Source: a virus. From it: a stretch of 37,929 nucleotides of DNA. Below the pieces are notes generated by a model, which was given only the letters and a program-made list of their open reading frames with translations, was not told where the DNA came from and made no database searches. Shown here piece after piece: positions 7,050 through 14,844 of this stretch (the stretch's first letter is position 1; every line of letters starts with the position of its first letter). The stretch is from positions 1 through 37,929 of IMG/VR virus record IMGVR_UViG_3300040801_002256. One strand, 5' to 3'. The translations under genes and the position numbers were made by a program.

Positions 7050-7786
7050 GTTTATTGTCACAAGTCACAAGCGGAAAAGTAATGAAGCCAATTAATGTTT
7101 TACTTATTGGTGTTGAAGGAATTGGAAAATCAACATTTGCATCAAAAGCACCAAAACCTATTTTTGTTGGCGCTGAAGAAAATGATGAACTTGAGGTTGC
7201 GCGTTTCCCTCGTTGTGATTCTTGGCAAAACTTTATGGAATGTCTTGATGCCCTCATAAAAGAAGATCATGATTTTAAAACAGTCGTTGTTGACACAATT
7301 GATTCAATTGAAATTCTTTTGCATAAACAAATCCTTGAAAACGATAAGGCCGATTCAATGGCAAAAGCTTGTGGCGGCTATGGTGCCGGTTATGTAAAAG
7401 CCGCCAATATGATGACTGATGTTCGTAGGAAGCTTGCCAAATTGCGTGATGAAAAAGCAATGAATGTTATTATTCTTGCACACGCTAATAAAGTTAAATT
7501 TTCTGACCCTGTATCAGGGATTGACTATGACACTTATGAAATGAAGCTTGATAAGAGAAGTGCGCCATTATTTAAGGACTGGGTTTCGTGTGTTTTATTT
7601 GCGAATTATGTAAACCATAAAACCAAAACAAGTTCAGGAAAAGAAATGCTTGTAAGCGTTGGTGATAGAAAAATTTTAACTGAAAAGCGCCCTGGTCATG
7701 ACGGTAAAAATAGATTTAATTTGCCTTATGAAATTAATTTAGACTGGAATGAATTTATCGGTTATGTAAAGGATTTTTATGCTTAA
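7046..7786 (+). CDS. RecA-like phage ATPase (AAA_24; Sak4-like)
   Basis: A 246-residue P-loop ATPase: Walker A GVEGIGKST (22-30, K28), Walker B VVVDT (80-84), and later a RecA-core strand with VIILAHANKV (about 151-160). This matches the phage nucleotide-binding AAA_24 group, which includes the Sak4 single-strand annealing/recombination proteins. It lacks the N- and C-terminal extensions of bacterial RecA. It lies between a Cro-like regulator and a YqaJ exonuclease and opposite an SSB-like gene; this pairing is typical of phage single-strand annealing recombination. It overlaps both neighbouring genes, by four and eight bases. Confidence 0.87.
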   Translation: MSLLSQVTSGKVMKPINVLLIGVEGIGKSTFASKAPKPIFVGAEENDELEVARFPRCDSWQNFMECLDALIKEDHDFKTVVVDTIDSIEILLHKQILENDKADSMAKACGGYGAGYVKAANMMTDVRRKLAKLRDEKAMNVIILAHANKVKFSDPVSGIDYDTYEMKLDKRSAPLFKDWVSCVLFANYVNHKTKTSSGKEMLVSVGDRKILTEKRPGHDGKNRFNLPYEINLDWNEFIGYVKDFYA

Positions 7787-7922
7787 AATTTTTGCTAAAA
7801 GAATAAAAGAGCTTGAGATGGCAATTAGTTTGCGGCTTGATAAAAATTCGCCAACATACAAAATTATGGAAAAAACTCTTGAACTAAATAAATTATTATA
7901 TGAAAAATTTGGCGGGAAATAA
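7779..7922 (+). CDS. Hypothetical helical protein, 47 aa
   Basis: A 47-residue, largely helical and basic peptide beginning MLKIFAKRIKELEMAISLRL. The ATG (7779-7781) follows AAAGGATTTTT, a strong ribosome binding site, and overlaps the ATPase gene by eight bases. Its TAA shares a base with the ATG of the exonuclease gene (TAATG). It therefore fills the operon without a gap, which supports it as real. Family unknown; it could be an adaptor between the two recombination proteins. Confidence 0.65.
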   Translation: MLKIFAKRIKELEMAISLRLDKNSPTYKIMEKTLELNKLLYEKFGGK

Positions 7923-8797
7923 TGGAACAAAATGAAACTGAATGGCACCAATGGCGCAAACTCGGGTTGGGTGGTTCAGATTTGCCAATTATTATGGGTG
8001 ATTCACCTTATATGACCCCATATCAATTATGGCGTCAAAAAACTGGTCTTGATGAATCGGAAAATAAAACTAATTTTGTTCAGGCAAAAGGGCATGAACT
8101 TGAAGTTATTGCGCGAAATAAATATGAAATTCAGACGAACCTCGAATGGAAGCCACGCCTTGCGGTTCATAATGGTTTTGAGCATTTTCGCGCATCTCTT
8201 GATGGTTTTAATGAAAAATTAAATGCCGTTTGGGAATGCAAGTTTATTGGAAAAGATGGTTTTGAAGAAATTAAAAACGGCGCTGTCCCATGTAAGTATC
8301 GCGCACAAGTTCAATGGCAAATGTTTGTTACTGGCGCCGTTGAAAATCATTTAACCGCCATTAATGATGATCATGAAATTGTGACTACAATTGTAAAACC
8401 TGACATGGACTACATTAAAAAGATCGCATTAAAAGCGCAAGAATTTTGGAATTGTGTTCAAGAGAGAAAAGCTCCTAAAATGACTGATAAGGATAAGGTT
8501 GAAATAAGAAGTCATGAATTAAAAAACATGCTTATTATGTATGATTTAAAGGAAAGTCATTTTAAAAAAATGAAGGAAGAACTTGATGAACTTAAAAAAG
8601 AAATTTTTGAAAGAGTTCCACACACTAATTGCTATATTGATTTATTTGGTAGTCATGTCACTGTTCAAACTCAACAACGTCAAGGAACGGTTGACTGGAA
8701 AAAGGTTGTAAAAGAATATGGTATTGACCAGGATAAATTCAGAAAAAAACCAACAAAAGTAAATGTTATTAAGATAACGCGTCAAAAGGGGGGATGA
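7922..8797 (+). CDS. YqaJ/lambda-Exo-type recombination exonuclease
   Basis: 291 residues of the YqaJ family, which degrades the 5' strand of linear dsDNA to leave 3' overhangs for annealing. Visible are the N-terminal GLGGSD (15-20), KGHELE (56-61), the catalytic SLDG (D94), WECKF (E105, K107) and the YRAQVQWQM helix (126-134). A C-terminal helical arm (170-230) precedes a basic tail. It is coupled to the small gene upstream (TAATG) and overlaps the next gene by four bases. With the Sak4-like ATPase and SSB-like protein it forms an annealing-based recombination system. Confidence 0.93.
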   Translation: MEQNETEWHQWRKLGLGGSDLPIIMGDSPYMTPYQLWRQKTGLDESENKTNFVQAKGHELEVIARNKYEIQTNLEWKPRLAVHNGFEHFRASLDGFNEKLNAVWECKFIGKDGFEEIKNGAVPCKYRAQVQWQMFVTGAVENHLTAINDDHEIVTTIVKPDMDYIKKIALKAQEFWNCVQERKAPKMTDKDKVEIRSHELKNMLIMYDLKESHFKKMKEELDELKKEIFERVPHTNCYIDLFGSHVTVQTQQRQGTVDWKKVVKEYGIDQDKFRKKPTKVNVIKITRQKGG

Positions 8798-8988
8798 TGG
8801 CGGGTCGTCCAAGAAAAGTGAAAACTGAAAATGATAAAATTCGCGACCTTATTCGTGAGCAAGTAAATATTATAGTTGAAAATGCCAAGCTTTTATCAAC
8901 AGGAAAATTAAGAAATACTTTTTTTCTTGAAAAAGCAGCGCGTGAACTTACGCGGCTTGAGGGTGAAATTCAAAAATCCAATAATTAA
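8794..8988 (+). CDS. Small basic protein with AT-hook-like N-terminus, 64 aa
   Basis: The N-terminus MMAGRPRKVKTEND contains GRPRK, the core of AT-hook DNA-binding motifs, and the rest is one or two charged helices. The ATG at 8794 (or 8797) directly follows AAAAGGGGGG and overlaps the exonuclease stop. The 3' end overlaps the convergent acetyltransferase gene by 41 bases. Function unknown; DNA binding is inferred from the motif only. Confidence 0.6.
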   Translation: MMAGRPRKVKTENDKIRDLIREQVNIIVENAKLLSTGKLRNTFFLEKAARELTRLEGEIQKSNN

Positions 8989-9376
8989 AATCATCGCCAA
9001 CCCATTTCCATTCAGGTTCATAACAGCGAAAACCTTGATCGATTAGATTGTTTGCGCTTGCGTGGTTTTCCCTTGATGTGTAAGTGATAACGCATTTATA
9101 TCCTCGTTTTCTAGCGTGCCGAATACGAACTTCAATAAGTCTTTTGTGTATCCCTTTGCCTCGACAGGAGAAAATAACACCGGCCCTTGCGAGGAACAAA
9201 AAACCGCCTGTTGATTCACTGGCAATTGCAAAGCCCACTGGTCGCCGTGACCTGTTGTAAGCAGCCCAATAAATAATTTCTGGTTTTTCATCATAAAATT
9301 CTTCACCTGGAAAACATTGTTCATGCAATTGTTTTATTGTAGCAATATTTTGGGTTTTTCTGATGGCAAAATACAT
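8948..9376 (-). CDS. GNAT-family acetyltransferase
   Basis: 142 residues with a GNAT fold. The acetyl-CoA pyrophosphate loop is CRGKGIHKRLI (71-81, pattern R-G-K-G) after strand GVIFS, and ENHASANNLIDQGF (103-116) is the usual motif B helix. The substrate is unknown: a small molecule, host protein or a phage-modified base are all possible. It is transcribed against the rightward early operon, with a 41-base overlapping 3' end, and diverges from the nuclease gene at 9456. No strong ribosome binding site precedes the ATG at 9374-9376. Probably a morphon-like accessory gene. Confidence 0.82.
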   Translation of the reverse strand: MYFAIRKTQNIATIKQLHEQCFPGEEFYDEKPEIIYWAAYNRSRRPVGFAIASESTGGFLFLARAGVIFSCRGKGIHKRLIEVRIRHARKRGYKCVITYTSRENHASANNLIDQGFRCYEPEWKWVGDDFNYWIFEFHPQAA

Positions 9377-9383
9377 AATTTAA

Positions 9384-9448
9384 TTTTACATGTTGACGCA
9401 ATCCAAAAAAACGCACCTTTTTACTTTTAATGTAAAACACAAGTAAAA
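9384..9448. promoter_or_regulatory. Divergent spacer with four TTTTAC half-sites
   Basis: TTTTAC occurs at 9384-9389 and 9419-9424, and its complement GTAAAA at 9432-9437 and 9443-9448. The longer arms TTTTACTT and AAGTAAAA also pair. Several half-sites in the gap between divergent genes suggest operator sites or the promoters of both genes. TTGACG at 9393-9398 is the best -35-like hexamer, but no well-spaced -10 is obvious. Confidence 0.4.
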
Positions 9449-9455
9449 TTGATTT

Positions 9456-9839
9456 ATGTCAAAAGGATTTGGCGAATTGTGCGAAATGGAATTTTGTTTA
9501 CGCGCAATGAGGCTTGGCCTTAGAATAAGCCGTCCCATAACAGAATCAAAATATGATGTTGTCGTTGATAACGGCAAAAAACTTTTGCGCATTCAGGTAA
9601 AAGCAACGCGTTCAGTTATTCGTCGTCACGGTTATGGTGTCATGGTTTCCTATGGGAAAGATTCAAAAAAAGTTTACAATAGTTCACATATTGATTTTTT
9701 TGCAATATTTATTGAACCTGTTGATGTTTGGTTTATTGTGCCGGTTGATTTTATTAATTGCTCAAAAATTACTTTTTCACCAGGTTCAAAAAAGTCAAAA
9801 TATGCGCCTTATGAAAATGCTTGGCATTTAATCCAATGA
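9456..9839 (+). CDS. PD-(D/E)XK endonuclease-like protein
   Basis: A 127-residue protein with the PD-(D/E)XK core: conserved GELCE (6-10) with E7 on the first helix, the acidic strand KYDVVVD (D34), and LRIQVKAT (Q47, K49) where Q-x-K replaces E-x-K. This resembles the PDDEXK_5 group that includes I-Ssp6803I, and also resolvase-like folds. It could be a free-standing homing endonuclease or a junction/repair nuclease; no intron is visible next to it. It is the only rightward gene near the late region, and its 3' end overlaps a structural gene by 12 bases, suggesting later insertion between early and late modules. Confidence 0.75.
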   Translation: MSKGFGELCEMEFCLRAMRLGLRISRPITESKYDVVVDNGKKLLRIQVKATRSVIRRHGYGVMVSYGKDSKKVYNSSHIDFFAIFIEPVDVWFIVPVDFINCSKITFSPGSKKSKYAPYENAWHLIQ

Positions 9840-10559
9840 GAAATCAACACCACAAACGTCATAACCATCTTTTATTTTGTAGATTTTACGCCCTGTTGGT
9901 AATGTAAAATCAACAGCAATGTAAAATGTCGCGCGGTTTTCAACTTTTAATAACGGCGTTTCTGATTGTTGTAATTTAATTTTTATCTGACCAGTTCCCA
10001 CTACTTCAATTGAATCAACTACTTCATTTTCGCCCTCGGTCGTAATGGAAAAGGTGAAATTTGTTGAAAAGTCTTTTATCTCTTCAACTTCACCAGCGAC
10101 CGCATTTGTCACTGTTACCACCTCATTAAGCCTTGTTGCGCTGAAAGCCGCTTGGTTATCAATAGCGACTCTTAAAGCTTCGGCAACGTCATTTGCCACG
10201 TCATTTTCAGAAATGGCAACTTCAACGATTGTGGCGCCAGAAACAACAGGCGGCGAACCGGCGGCATCAACACTGAACCAAAAAGCAAAAACGCCAGTGG
10301 TTGAATAAATTAAAAAATAACGCGAAGCAAGCGACGAATTTACATCAGCAAGACACGTTATATCTGTAATTTGAGCAATTGCAGTTTGCTCAAGTTTTTT
10401 TATAAGGTAGTCTTTTTGTTTTGGGTGAATTGATTGAATTTCGGTTGCGGTTGAAACGTCTATTGCTTCACCAGTGTTTGCATTTAAAAGCGTAACGGTA
10501 AGCTCTTTTCTTTCACCTTGAACGATTTGTGGTATTTTTTTACATTCGTCAGCACTCAT
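9828..10559 (-). CDS. Fibre-region structural protein with inserted repeat domain
   Basis: A 243-residue protein in two halves, a beta-rich frame (about 8-60 and 180-243) split by a domain at 63-177. That domain is clearly related to residues 132-247 of the baseplate J-like protein (shared ADV..SL, ..YF.I, VD..GS.P, ANDVA.A, VVTVTN, DF.T.F.ITT.G). The frame itself (GERKELTVTLLN, GRKIYKIKDGYD) looks like an Ig-like virion domain. It starts after AGGGGTTATAA and overlaps the next gene upstream by 11 bases. It is the last gene of the late operon. Likely a tail-fibre or virion surface protein; exact role unknown. Confidence 0.6.
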   Translation of the reverse strand: MSADECKKIPQIVQGERKELTVTLLNANTGEAIDVSTATEIQSIHPKQKDYLIKKLEQTAIAQITDITCLADVNSSLASRYFLIYSTTGVFAFWFSVDAAGSPPVVSGATIVEVAISENDVANDVAEALRVAIDNQAAFSATRLNEVVTVTNAVAGEVEEIKDFSTNFTFSITTEGENEVVDSIEVVGTGQIKIKLQQSETPLLKVENRATFYIAVDFTLPTGRKIYKIKDGYDVCGVDFSLD

Positions 10560-11127
10560 TTATAACCCCTATGATTTCATTTTCATTTATATTACTTGAA
10601 ATTTCCTCGGCTTCACCAATGACCGCAAAAACCTGGTCATCATCACTTGTGTTTGAAACAACAATTTCATTTGATTCTACACCAAAACCAAGTTTATCGT
10701 CACTTTCAACGCGCGCTGTTATATCAGAAATAATGATTTTAGATAAAATTTCCTCAAGATCAAGTGTTTCAAGAATTGAAAGGGTTTCGCCAGTTGTTCC
10801 AGGGATTTGATGATCTAATATTGGTTCGTCCCAAGTTATTTCATGAACAGATTCACGAATAAAAATTTCGGTTGCTGAACCAACGTCAGTTGAAACAATT
10901 GTTCTTGCCGCATCATCATAAATTAAATATTGAACGGCGATAAATTTTGCTGATGTCATTGAAAAATTCACTGATGGCTTATAAAGTCCATCGTCAATAT
11001 GTGAAAGGTTGACTGTTCCAATAATTGAATTTGATTCATTTCTTAAAATTGCTTGTGGGAATTTTGTTGAATCATTATTTTCAATTTGAAGTTCAATTGG
11101 TAAAATTTCTCCTTCAACCACTTTCAT
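10549..11127 (-). CDS. Hypothetical structural protein, 192 aa
   Basis: An acidic protein with an N-terminal strand-rich domain of about 90 residues (GEILPIELQIEN, FIAVQYLIYDDAARTI) that resembles small Ig-like virion modules, and an acidic, low-complexity second half (ESDDKLGFGVES, EEISSNINENE). No catalytic motif, signal peptide or membrane segment is visible. The ATG follows AAGGAATGAAATAAA and overlaps the holin-like gene by four bases. Placement among fibre-region genes suggests a minor virion protein or fibre chaperone. Confidence 0.6.
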   Translation of the reverse strand: MKVVEGEILPIELQIENNDSTKFPQAILRNESNSIIGTVNLSHIDDGLYKPSVNFSMTSAKFIAVQYLIYDDAARTIVSTDVGSATEIFIRESVHEITWDEPILDHQIPGTTGETLSILETLDLEEILSKIIISDITARVESDDKLGFGVESNEIVVSNTSDDDQVFAVIGEAEEISSNINENEIIGVINEC

Positions 11128-11339
11128 TTTATTTCATTCCTTGGATAAGGCGGCGCAAACCAATGCCCCATTAAAAAACCGGCAATTAATGCTGTTACAG
11201 GGTTGTGTTGACTCCACAACCAAAATACAACACTTATGGTTGCATCATGTTCAGAATCAAAATAAACCCAAATATCATAAGCAGTTAAAATAACCAGCGA
11301 TGCAACCATAACTATTGTTGTTAATTTTCTTTTGTTCAT
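11124..11339 (-). CDS. Two-helix membrane protein, holin-like
   Basis: 71 residues with a basic N-terminus, a first membrane helix (about 7-27, TTIVMVASLVILTAYDIW), an external loop DSEHDAT, and a second helix (about 46-63, VTALIAGFLMGHWF). Small size, two helices and a charged C-terminus fit class II holins. The DAT..V.W.W sequence and the GH(W/L)F motif recur in small phage membrane proteins of unknown role. It is separated from the muralytic gene by about 3.5 kb of fibre genes, so it might instead act in exclusion. Its start overlaps the upstream gene (ATGA). Confidence 0.55.
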   Translation of the reverse strand: MNKRKLTTIVMVASLVILTAYDIWVYFDSEHDATISVVFWLWSQHNPVTALIAGFLMGHWFAPPYPRNEIK

Positions 11340-12241
11340 CGAAAAATCTCAAAAACTGCATTGATTCTGTGTTTGAATCCTGGTGGATGTCTAAAGATAA
11401 AACTTATTCTATTGCATCCCATGTTTGGCCCTACAGGAATAATATTTCCCTGGCCATCGTCTAGCACTTCAGCATAAAGACTTGATGCGCTTACACCTTT
11501 CATCCCAAATGGGACAAGTGGTTTATTAAAAGCTAAATTCATTCCACCACTAAGAACTTCAACAGGTAGGCCATAGTCTGAACCGTCAAATTTTACATTG
11601 GCAAATAAGCCCCAAAAATAAATGTTTTCATCTGGTACGGTTTTTTGTCTGAGCATGCCAGATAAAACCATATAGTCAACGTCAGGCTCCCAATGAAAAT
11701 CACTACGTATACAATCAGCATTTAATTTATTTTGTTTTGCTGTGTCGCTTGGATAGGTAATTGAATCATCTAAATTTATTAAAATCTCTTCTCCATTAAC
11801 AAGCTCGTAGTATTCGACCGTAGACCATCCTGTGTCTTGATTATTATGGTCTCTATCATGCACTCTTCCTCTAGGTATGTTTTGTGCTTCGTTTTCAGCT
11901 ATGCACGTTTCCCATTCTGTTTCGTGAATACGCTGAAGCATTCCAGGTCTTGAATAACGAGGGGTTGAATTTATTGCTAGTGTTTCAGGGTTTTGTTGTT
12001 CAAGCTTAACAGTTTCTCCTCTAAGAATATTTAAAGCCTCTATTCCGTCAACGACGTCATCACCAGCATGGGTTAAAATTAAATTTCCATTTAATAGGTT
12101 CTCATTTGTTGATTTATCCTTTGCCCAGGAAAACCTTTTTTCTTTTGGTATATCATGAGAATTGTCAGGAAAACCGACGGGTCTAAAAAGCGTTTTGTTT
12201 GCTATAATTTCTTGATCTGTAGTATTTCTAATTTTAAGCAT
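11336..12241 (-). CDS. Hypothetical tail-fibre-region protein, 301 aa
   Basis: A 301-residue soluble protein with no signal peptide or membrane segment. The N-terminus (MLKIRNTTDQEIIANKTLFRP) and text such as GNLILTHAGDDVVDGI and GMKGVSASSLYAEVLDDGQGN suggest a strand-rich virion protein. I do not recognise a family. The ATG is preceded by AACAGGTA and overlaps the upstream fibre gene by eight bases, so it is made together with it. A fibre, fibre tip or fibre assembly role is inferred only from position. Confidence 0.65.
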   Translation of the reverse strand: MLKIRNTTDQEIIANKTLFRPVGFPDNSHDIPKEKRFSWAKDKSTNENLLNGNLILTHAGDDVVDGIEALNILRGETVKLEQQNPETLAINSTPRYSRPGMLQRIHETEWETCIAENEAQNIPRGRVHDRDHNNQDTGWSTVEYYELVNGEEILINLDDSITYPSDTAKQNKLNADCIRSDFHWEPDVDYMVLSGMLRQKTVPDENIYFWGLFANVKFDGSDYGLPVEVLSGGMNLAFNKPLVPFGMKGVSASSLYAEVLDDGQGNIIPVGPNMGCNRISFIFRHPPGFKHRINAVFEIFR

Positions 12242-13028
12242 TACCTGTTATCTCCAAAACAATAGTTGTGTTTTCTACTGAAACAACATTTTGATTACCT
12301 GTTCGTCGAATAAATTTTAGACCTAATAAATCGCCAGCAATAACAGAGACACTATTAGAAGTTTGGTCTTGCTCCTCTGCAAATCCTGTCACTATTGAGC
12401 TGTTCCACCAATTTCCTATCGTGTATAAAGATGTGTCAATGTTGAAAGTTATATCCCCTATTTTTGTCCCCTCTCCTGTAAAGCCGACTCTCCATAATTC
12501 AAAAAGCAATTCCAAGTTTGCTGCTGGTGTTCCAGTGGACTGAGCAATACCTCTAATCGAAGCTGTAGCATTATCTACAGTGCCAGTAAAAGCTACTGTT
12601 TGTGGTGCTGAGCCTGTGAATTGATAACCATTAGAAGTATCCCCTGATTCTCTGTTTGTGTTCCCTTGGTCTAATCCAGCAAAAAGATATTGATCAAAAT
12701 TCATTTGTCCAATTCTTTGAAATTGAACATACTGAAATCTTGCGCCTCTTGACTCTTCTAATGCGGCTTGAATATCTTGGGGGTTGTTTGGAAATTGCGC
12801 AATTGTATTATCAAATGGAATATCTTGTGCGCTTAATTGTCGCCAATCATTTACACCGGCCGCAAATTTTCGCCAATAAATTAATCCACTTGCTGTTAAT
12901 TGAAGATAAATTGTTCTAACAGGTAAATCTAAACCAACAGGAGAAGACGAACCGCTTGTTAAATACGCTCCGTCTTCATTTATTACAATGCCATTATTGA
13001 CTTCGTAAGCCCTGTTTAAATTTGTCAT
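12234..13028 (-). CDS. Tail fibre/virion protein, 264 aa
   Basis: The first 60 residues (GIVINEDGAYLTSGS, then TIYLQLTASGLIYWRKF) look like a particle-binding N-terminus. They are followed by IPFDNTIAQFPNNPQDIQAALEE (about 76-98), the 'FDNT....VQ.ALEE' linker repeat seen once here and several times in the neighbouring fibre. The remaining 160 residues are strand-rich and Gly/Thr/Ser-rich, as in receptor-binding or collar-like domains. It starts two bases from the upstream fibre gene. Probable second fibre or tip component. Confidence 0.7.
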   Translation of the reverse strand: MTNLNRAYEVNNGIVINEDGAYLTSGSSSPVGLDLPVRTIYLQLTASGLIYWRKFAAGVNDWRQLSAQDIPFDNTIAQFPNNPQDIQAALEESRGARFQYVQFQRIGQMNFDQYLFAGLDQGNTNRESGDTSNGYQFTGSAPQTVAFTGTVDNATASIRGIAQSTGTPAANLELLFELWRVGFTGEGTKIGDITFNIDTSLYTIGNWWNSSIVTGFAEEQDQTSNSVSVIAGDLLGLKFIRRTGNQNVVSVENTTIVLEITGNA

Positions 13029-13030
13029 TC

Positions 13031-14500
13031 TTAAATGTCTTCAACCGCAATTCTTCTTGCCCTTACAGTTAATCCAGCGGTGTTGGTGTCAATTAAAAGT
13101 CTCATGTTACCACCAGACACATCAACATCAACTTGAACAAATTGCCCACCAGTAGTTCCAAGTTTTAATTTTGAAACTTCATTAAAGTCAGCGTTTGTTC
13201 CATCGTTGATTGCATATACTTCAATAGCCTCTCTGTTTGCTGGAGTAGCCTCTTCAAAAGCAACAATAAACCATTTACAAGCAGCAATTGTTGAAACCGG
13301 AACAGAGTCAACTGCTGTCTGAGTGGATAAACTTACAGACTCAACACTTCTTAAGTTTCCAAGAAAATCGGCCACGGCTTGAAAAGCTGACCTGATTGTT
13401 TCTGTTGCTGTAAAAAGAATTGCACCAAAACCAGTGAAAGCACCTAAGTTTGTGCTGTTTTCGGGTTGTCCACTAAGGGTAATTAAGTCGTCTACATTGG
13501 CATCAATTTCATTAATAATTACGTCTTGCGCTTCATCTTTAGAACCAAGTTCTTCAAGAGCTTCCTTGGTGTTTGAACCGTCTGTGATAACAGTAGTTGT
13601 AAATGTTCCGTGATCTGTACTGTTTTCAGGAGAACCACTTAACGTAATAAGATCATCTACATTTTGGTCTGTTTCTTCATGAGCTGTCTCAATTTCTTGC
13701 AATGCACCTTTAACAGTATTGTTATCAGAAATTGTATTTCCAGAGAAAGTTCCTAGATCAACGTCACCTTGAGAAGTTCCAAGCAATGTGTCTTGTGCAT
13801 CGTTGTTGCCATCAATTTTTTCAAGCGCACCTTGCACAGAGTCAGAGGGTGTAACATCACCTGATGACGCACTGTAGCCACTGGCAAGGTCTATCCCATC
13901 GGCAAAATTCCACCCTATAGACGCTATGCGCACCATAACCGAACCATTGTAGTTAACTATAGCCTGCCCTTCCTGAGCGTCTGGACTATCAGGTAAGTAA
14001 TTTGGAGAAATAAAAGTATCACCTTCAGAAAGAACAGGCGCTTGACTTGGTGTTGAAAAGGTAACGTTTGGAGCAGATACATTTGTCACTTCTAAAAGAA
14101 CAGGCGTTCCATCAGCGTCAGCAATGATAAATTCACCAACTGTAAAATCATTTGAATCAAGTTGTGTCCCTTCATCGTCTGCGAATGGAGTAGTTGTTAG
14201 GTTTCTTGGTGAACCTGGAGTCACGGTGTCGTTTGTTACGGCACGAACTTTCTCACCACGCCATTTTCCAACTTCAGCTCCACCGAATAATTGATAGTCT
14301 GAAGGTGCGCCAACATTTGCTACTTTCTGGTAAAGCTCGCCAGTTCCTTGTCGGATATAAAGTGAACCAATTGCCGCAACGTCTTGACCGCTACTAGTTC
14401 CGTCTGGTGCGGCTGTGCCTACTAAAAAGTCAACCGCATTATCCGTGTTTTCAATATAAAGCCTAATCGCTTTCTCAATGCCGTATGGTTGTCTTGCCAT
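13031..14500 (-). CDS. Tail fibre protein with tandem structural repeats
   Basis: 489 residues. The first ~80 residues (MARQPYGIEKAIRLY, GSLYIRQGTGELYQKV) form a virion-attachment type domain. Residues 214-383 hold four diverged repeats of the pattern LG.F.G..I.D..TVK.AL.E, with NVDDLITLSG..PENST repeated at 280 and 335 (period 55 residues). Such repeats build trimeric fibre shafts. The last ~100 residues (390-489) form a strand-rich terminal domain that resembles the separate 110-residue protein encoded just upstream. The ATG follows AGGGGGAAAC, a strong ribosome binding site. Confidence 0.8.
   Translation of the reverse strand: MARQPYGIEKAIRLYIENTDNAVDFLVGTAAPDGTSSGQDVAAIGSLYIRQGTGELYQKVANVGAPSDYQLFGGAEVGKWRGEKVRAVTNDTVTPGSPRNLTTTPFADDEGTQLDSNDFTVGEFIIADADGTPVLLEVTNVSAPNVTFSTPSQAPVLSEGDTFISPNYLPDSPDAQEGQAIVNYNGSVMVRIASIGWNFADGIDLASGYSASSGDVTPSDSVQGALEKIDGNNDAQDTLLGTSQGDVDLGTFSGNTISDNNTVKGALQEIETAHEETDQNVDDLITLSGSPENSTDHGTFTTTVITDGSNTKEALEELGSKDEAQDVIINEIDANVDDLITLSGQPENSTNLGAFTGFGAILFTATETIRSAFQAVADFLGNLRSVESVSLSTQTAVDSVPVSTIAACKWFIVAFEEATPANREAIEVYAINDGTNADFNEVSKLKLGTTGGQFVQVDVDVSGGNMRLLIDTNTAGLTVRARRIAVEDI
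13335..13861 (-). repeat. Diverged tandem repeats in the fibre gene
   Basis: The DNA encoding fibre residues 214-383 shows ~165-base periodicity: the same phrase (coding VDDLITLSG-PENST) appears near 13450-13500 and again near 13615-13665. Copies differ at many third positions, so the duplication is old or under selection to stay unlike at the DNA level. Confidence 0.6.
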
Positions 14501-14508
14501 GTTTCCCC

Positions 14509-14841
14509 CTATAAAATTATTGTTGTGTAATTTACATTTACATCAAATATTTCATTGTTTGTTATTTGTAGTTCAGCGCTTGAACCATTAACAATAACAC
14601 TCACGCTCAAGTCGCCATTTCCTGTTCTTGCGAAAAGCGAGTCATTTACATTTGAACCACTTTTTAAAACAAGTAAGCTGAAACTTCGCGCAAGGTTTTC
14701 AGTTTCATTAAAAATTGTAACCTTATATTCAATAGAAAAAAAGTTATTAAGAGATATCGAGTCAATTACCTTACTACTTGAGCTTGGAATTAAATCTTTT
14801 TTTACTTGAGAAATTGACGATAAAACACTGGATTTTGCCAT
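14509..14841 (-). CDS. Small virion protein related to fibre C-terminal domain, 110 aa
   Basis: A 110-residue strand-rich protein. After a Ser/Lys-rich start it carries VDSISLNNFFSIEYKVTIFN, KSGSNVNDSLF, DLSVSVIVNGSSAELQITNN and a final VNYTTIIL. The order of these pieces matches the C-terminal domain of the neighbouring fibre (VDSVPVSTIAACKWFIVAF, INDGTNADFNEV, FVQVDVDVSGGNMRLLIDTN), so the two are probably homologous. It may be a fibre cap or decoration domain made as a separate chain. It sits between the fibre and the lytic transglycosylase. Confidence 0.6.
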   Translation of the reverse strand: MAKSSVLSSISQVKKDLIPSSSSKVIDSISLNNFFSIEYKVTIFNETENLARSFSLLVLKSGSNVNDSLFARTGNGDLSVSVIVNGSSAELQITNNEIFDVNVNYTTIIL

Positions 14842-14844
14842 TTT

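Noticed and set aside
9456-9839. Group I intron hosting the PD-(D/E)XK gene
   Set aside because: The flanking genes are complete, and no split gene or intron-like structure is recognisable around it.
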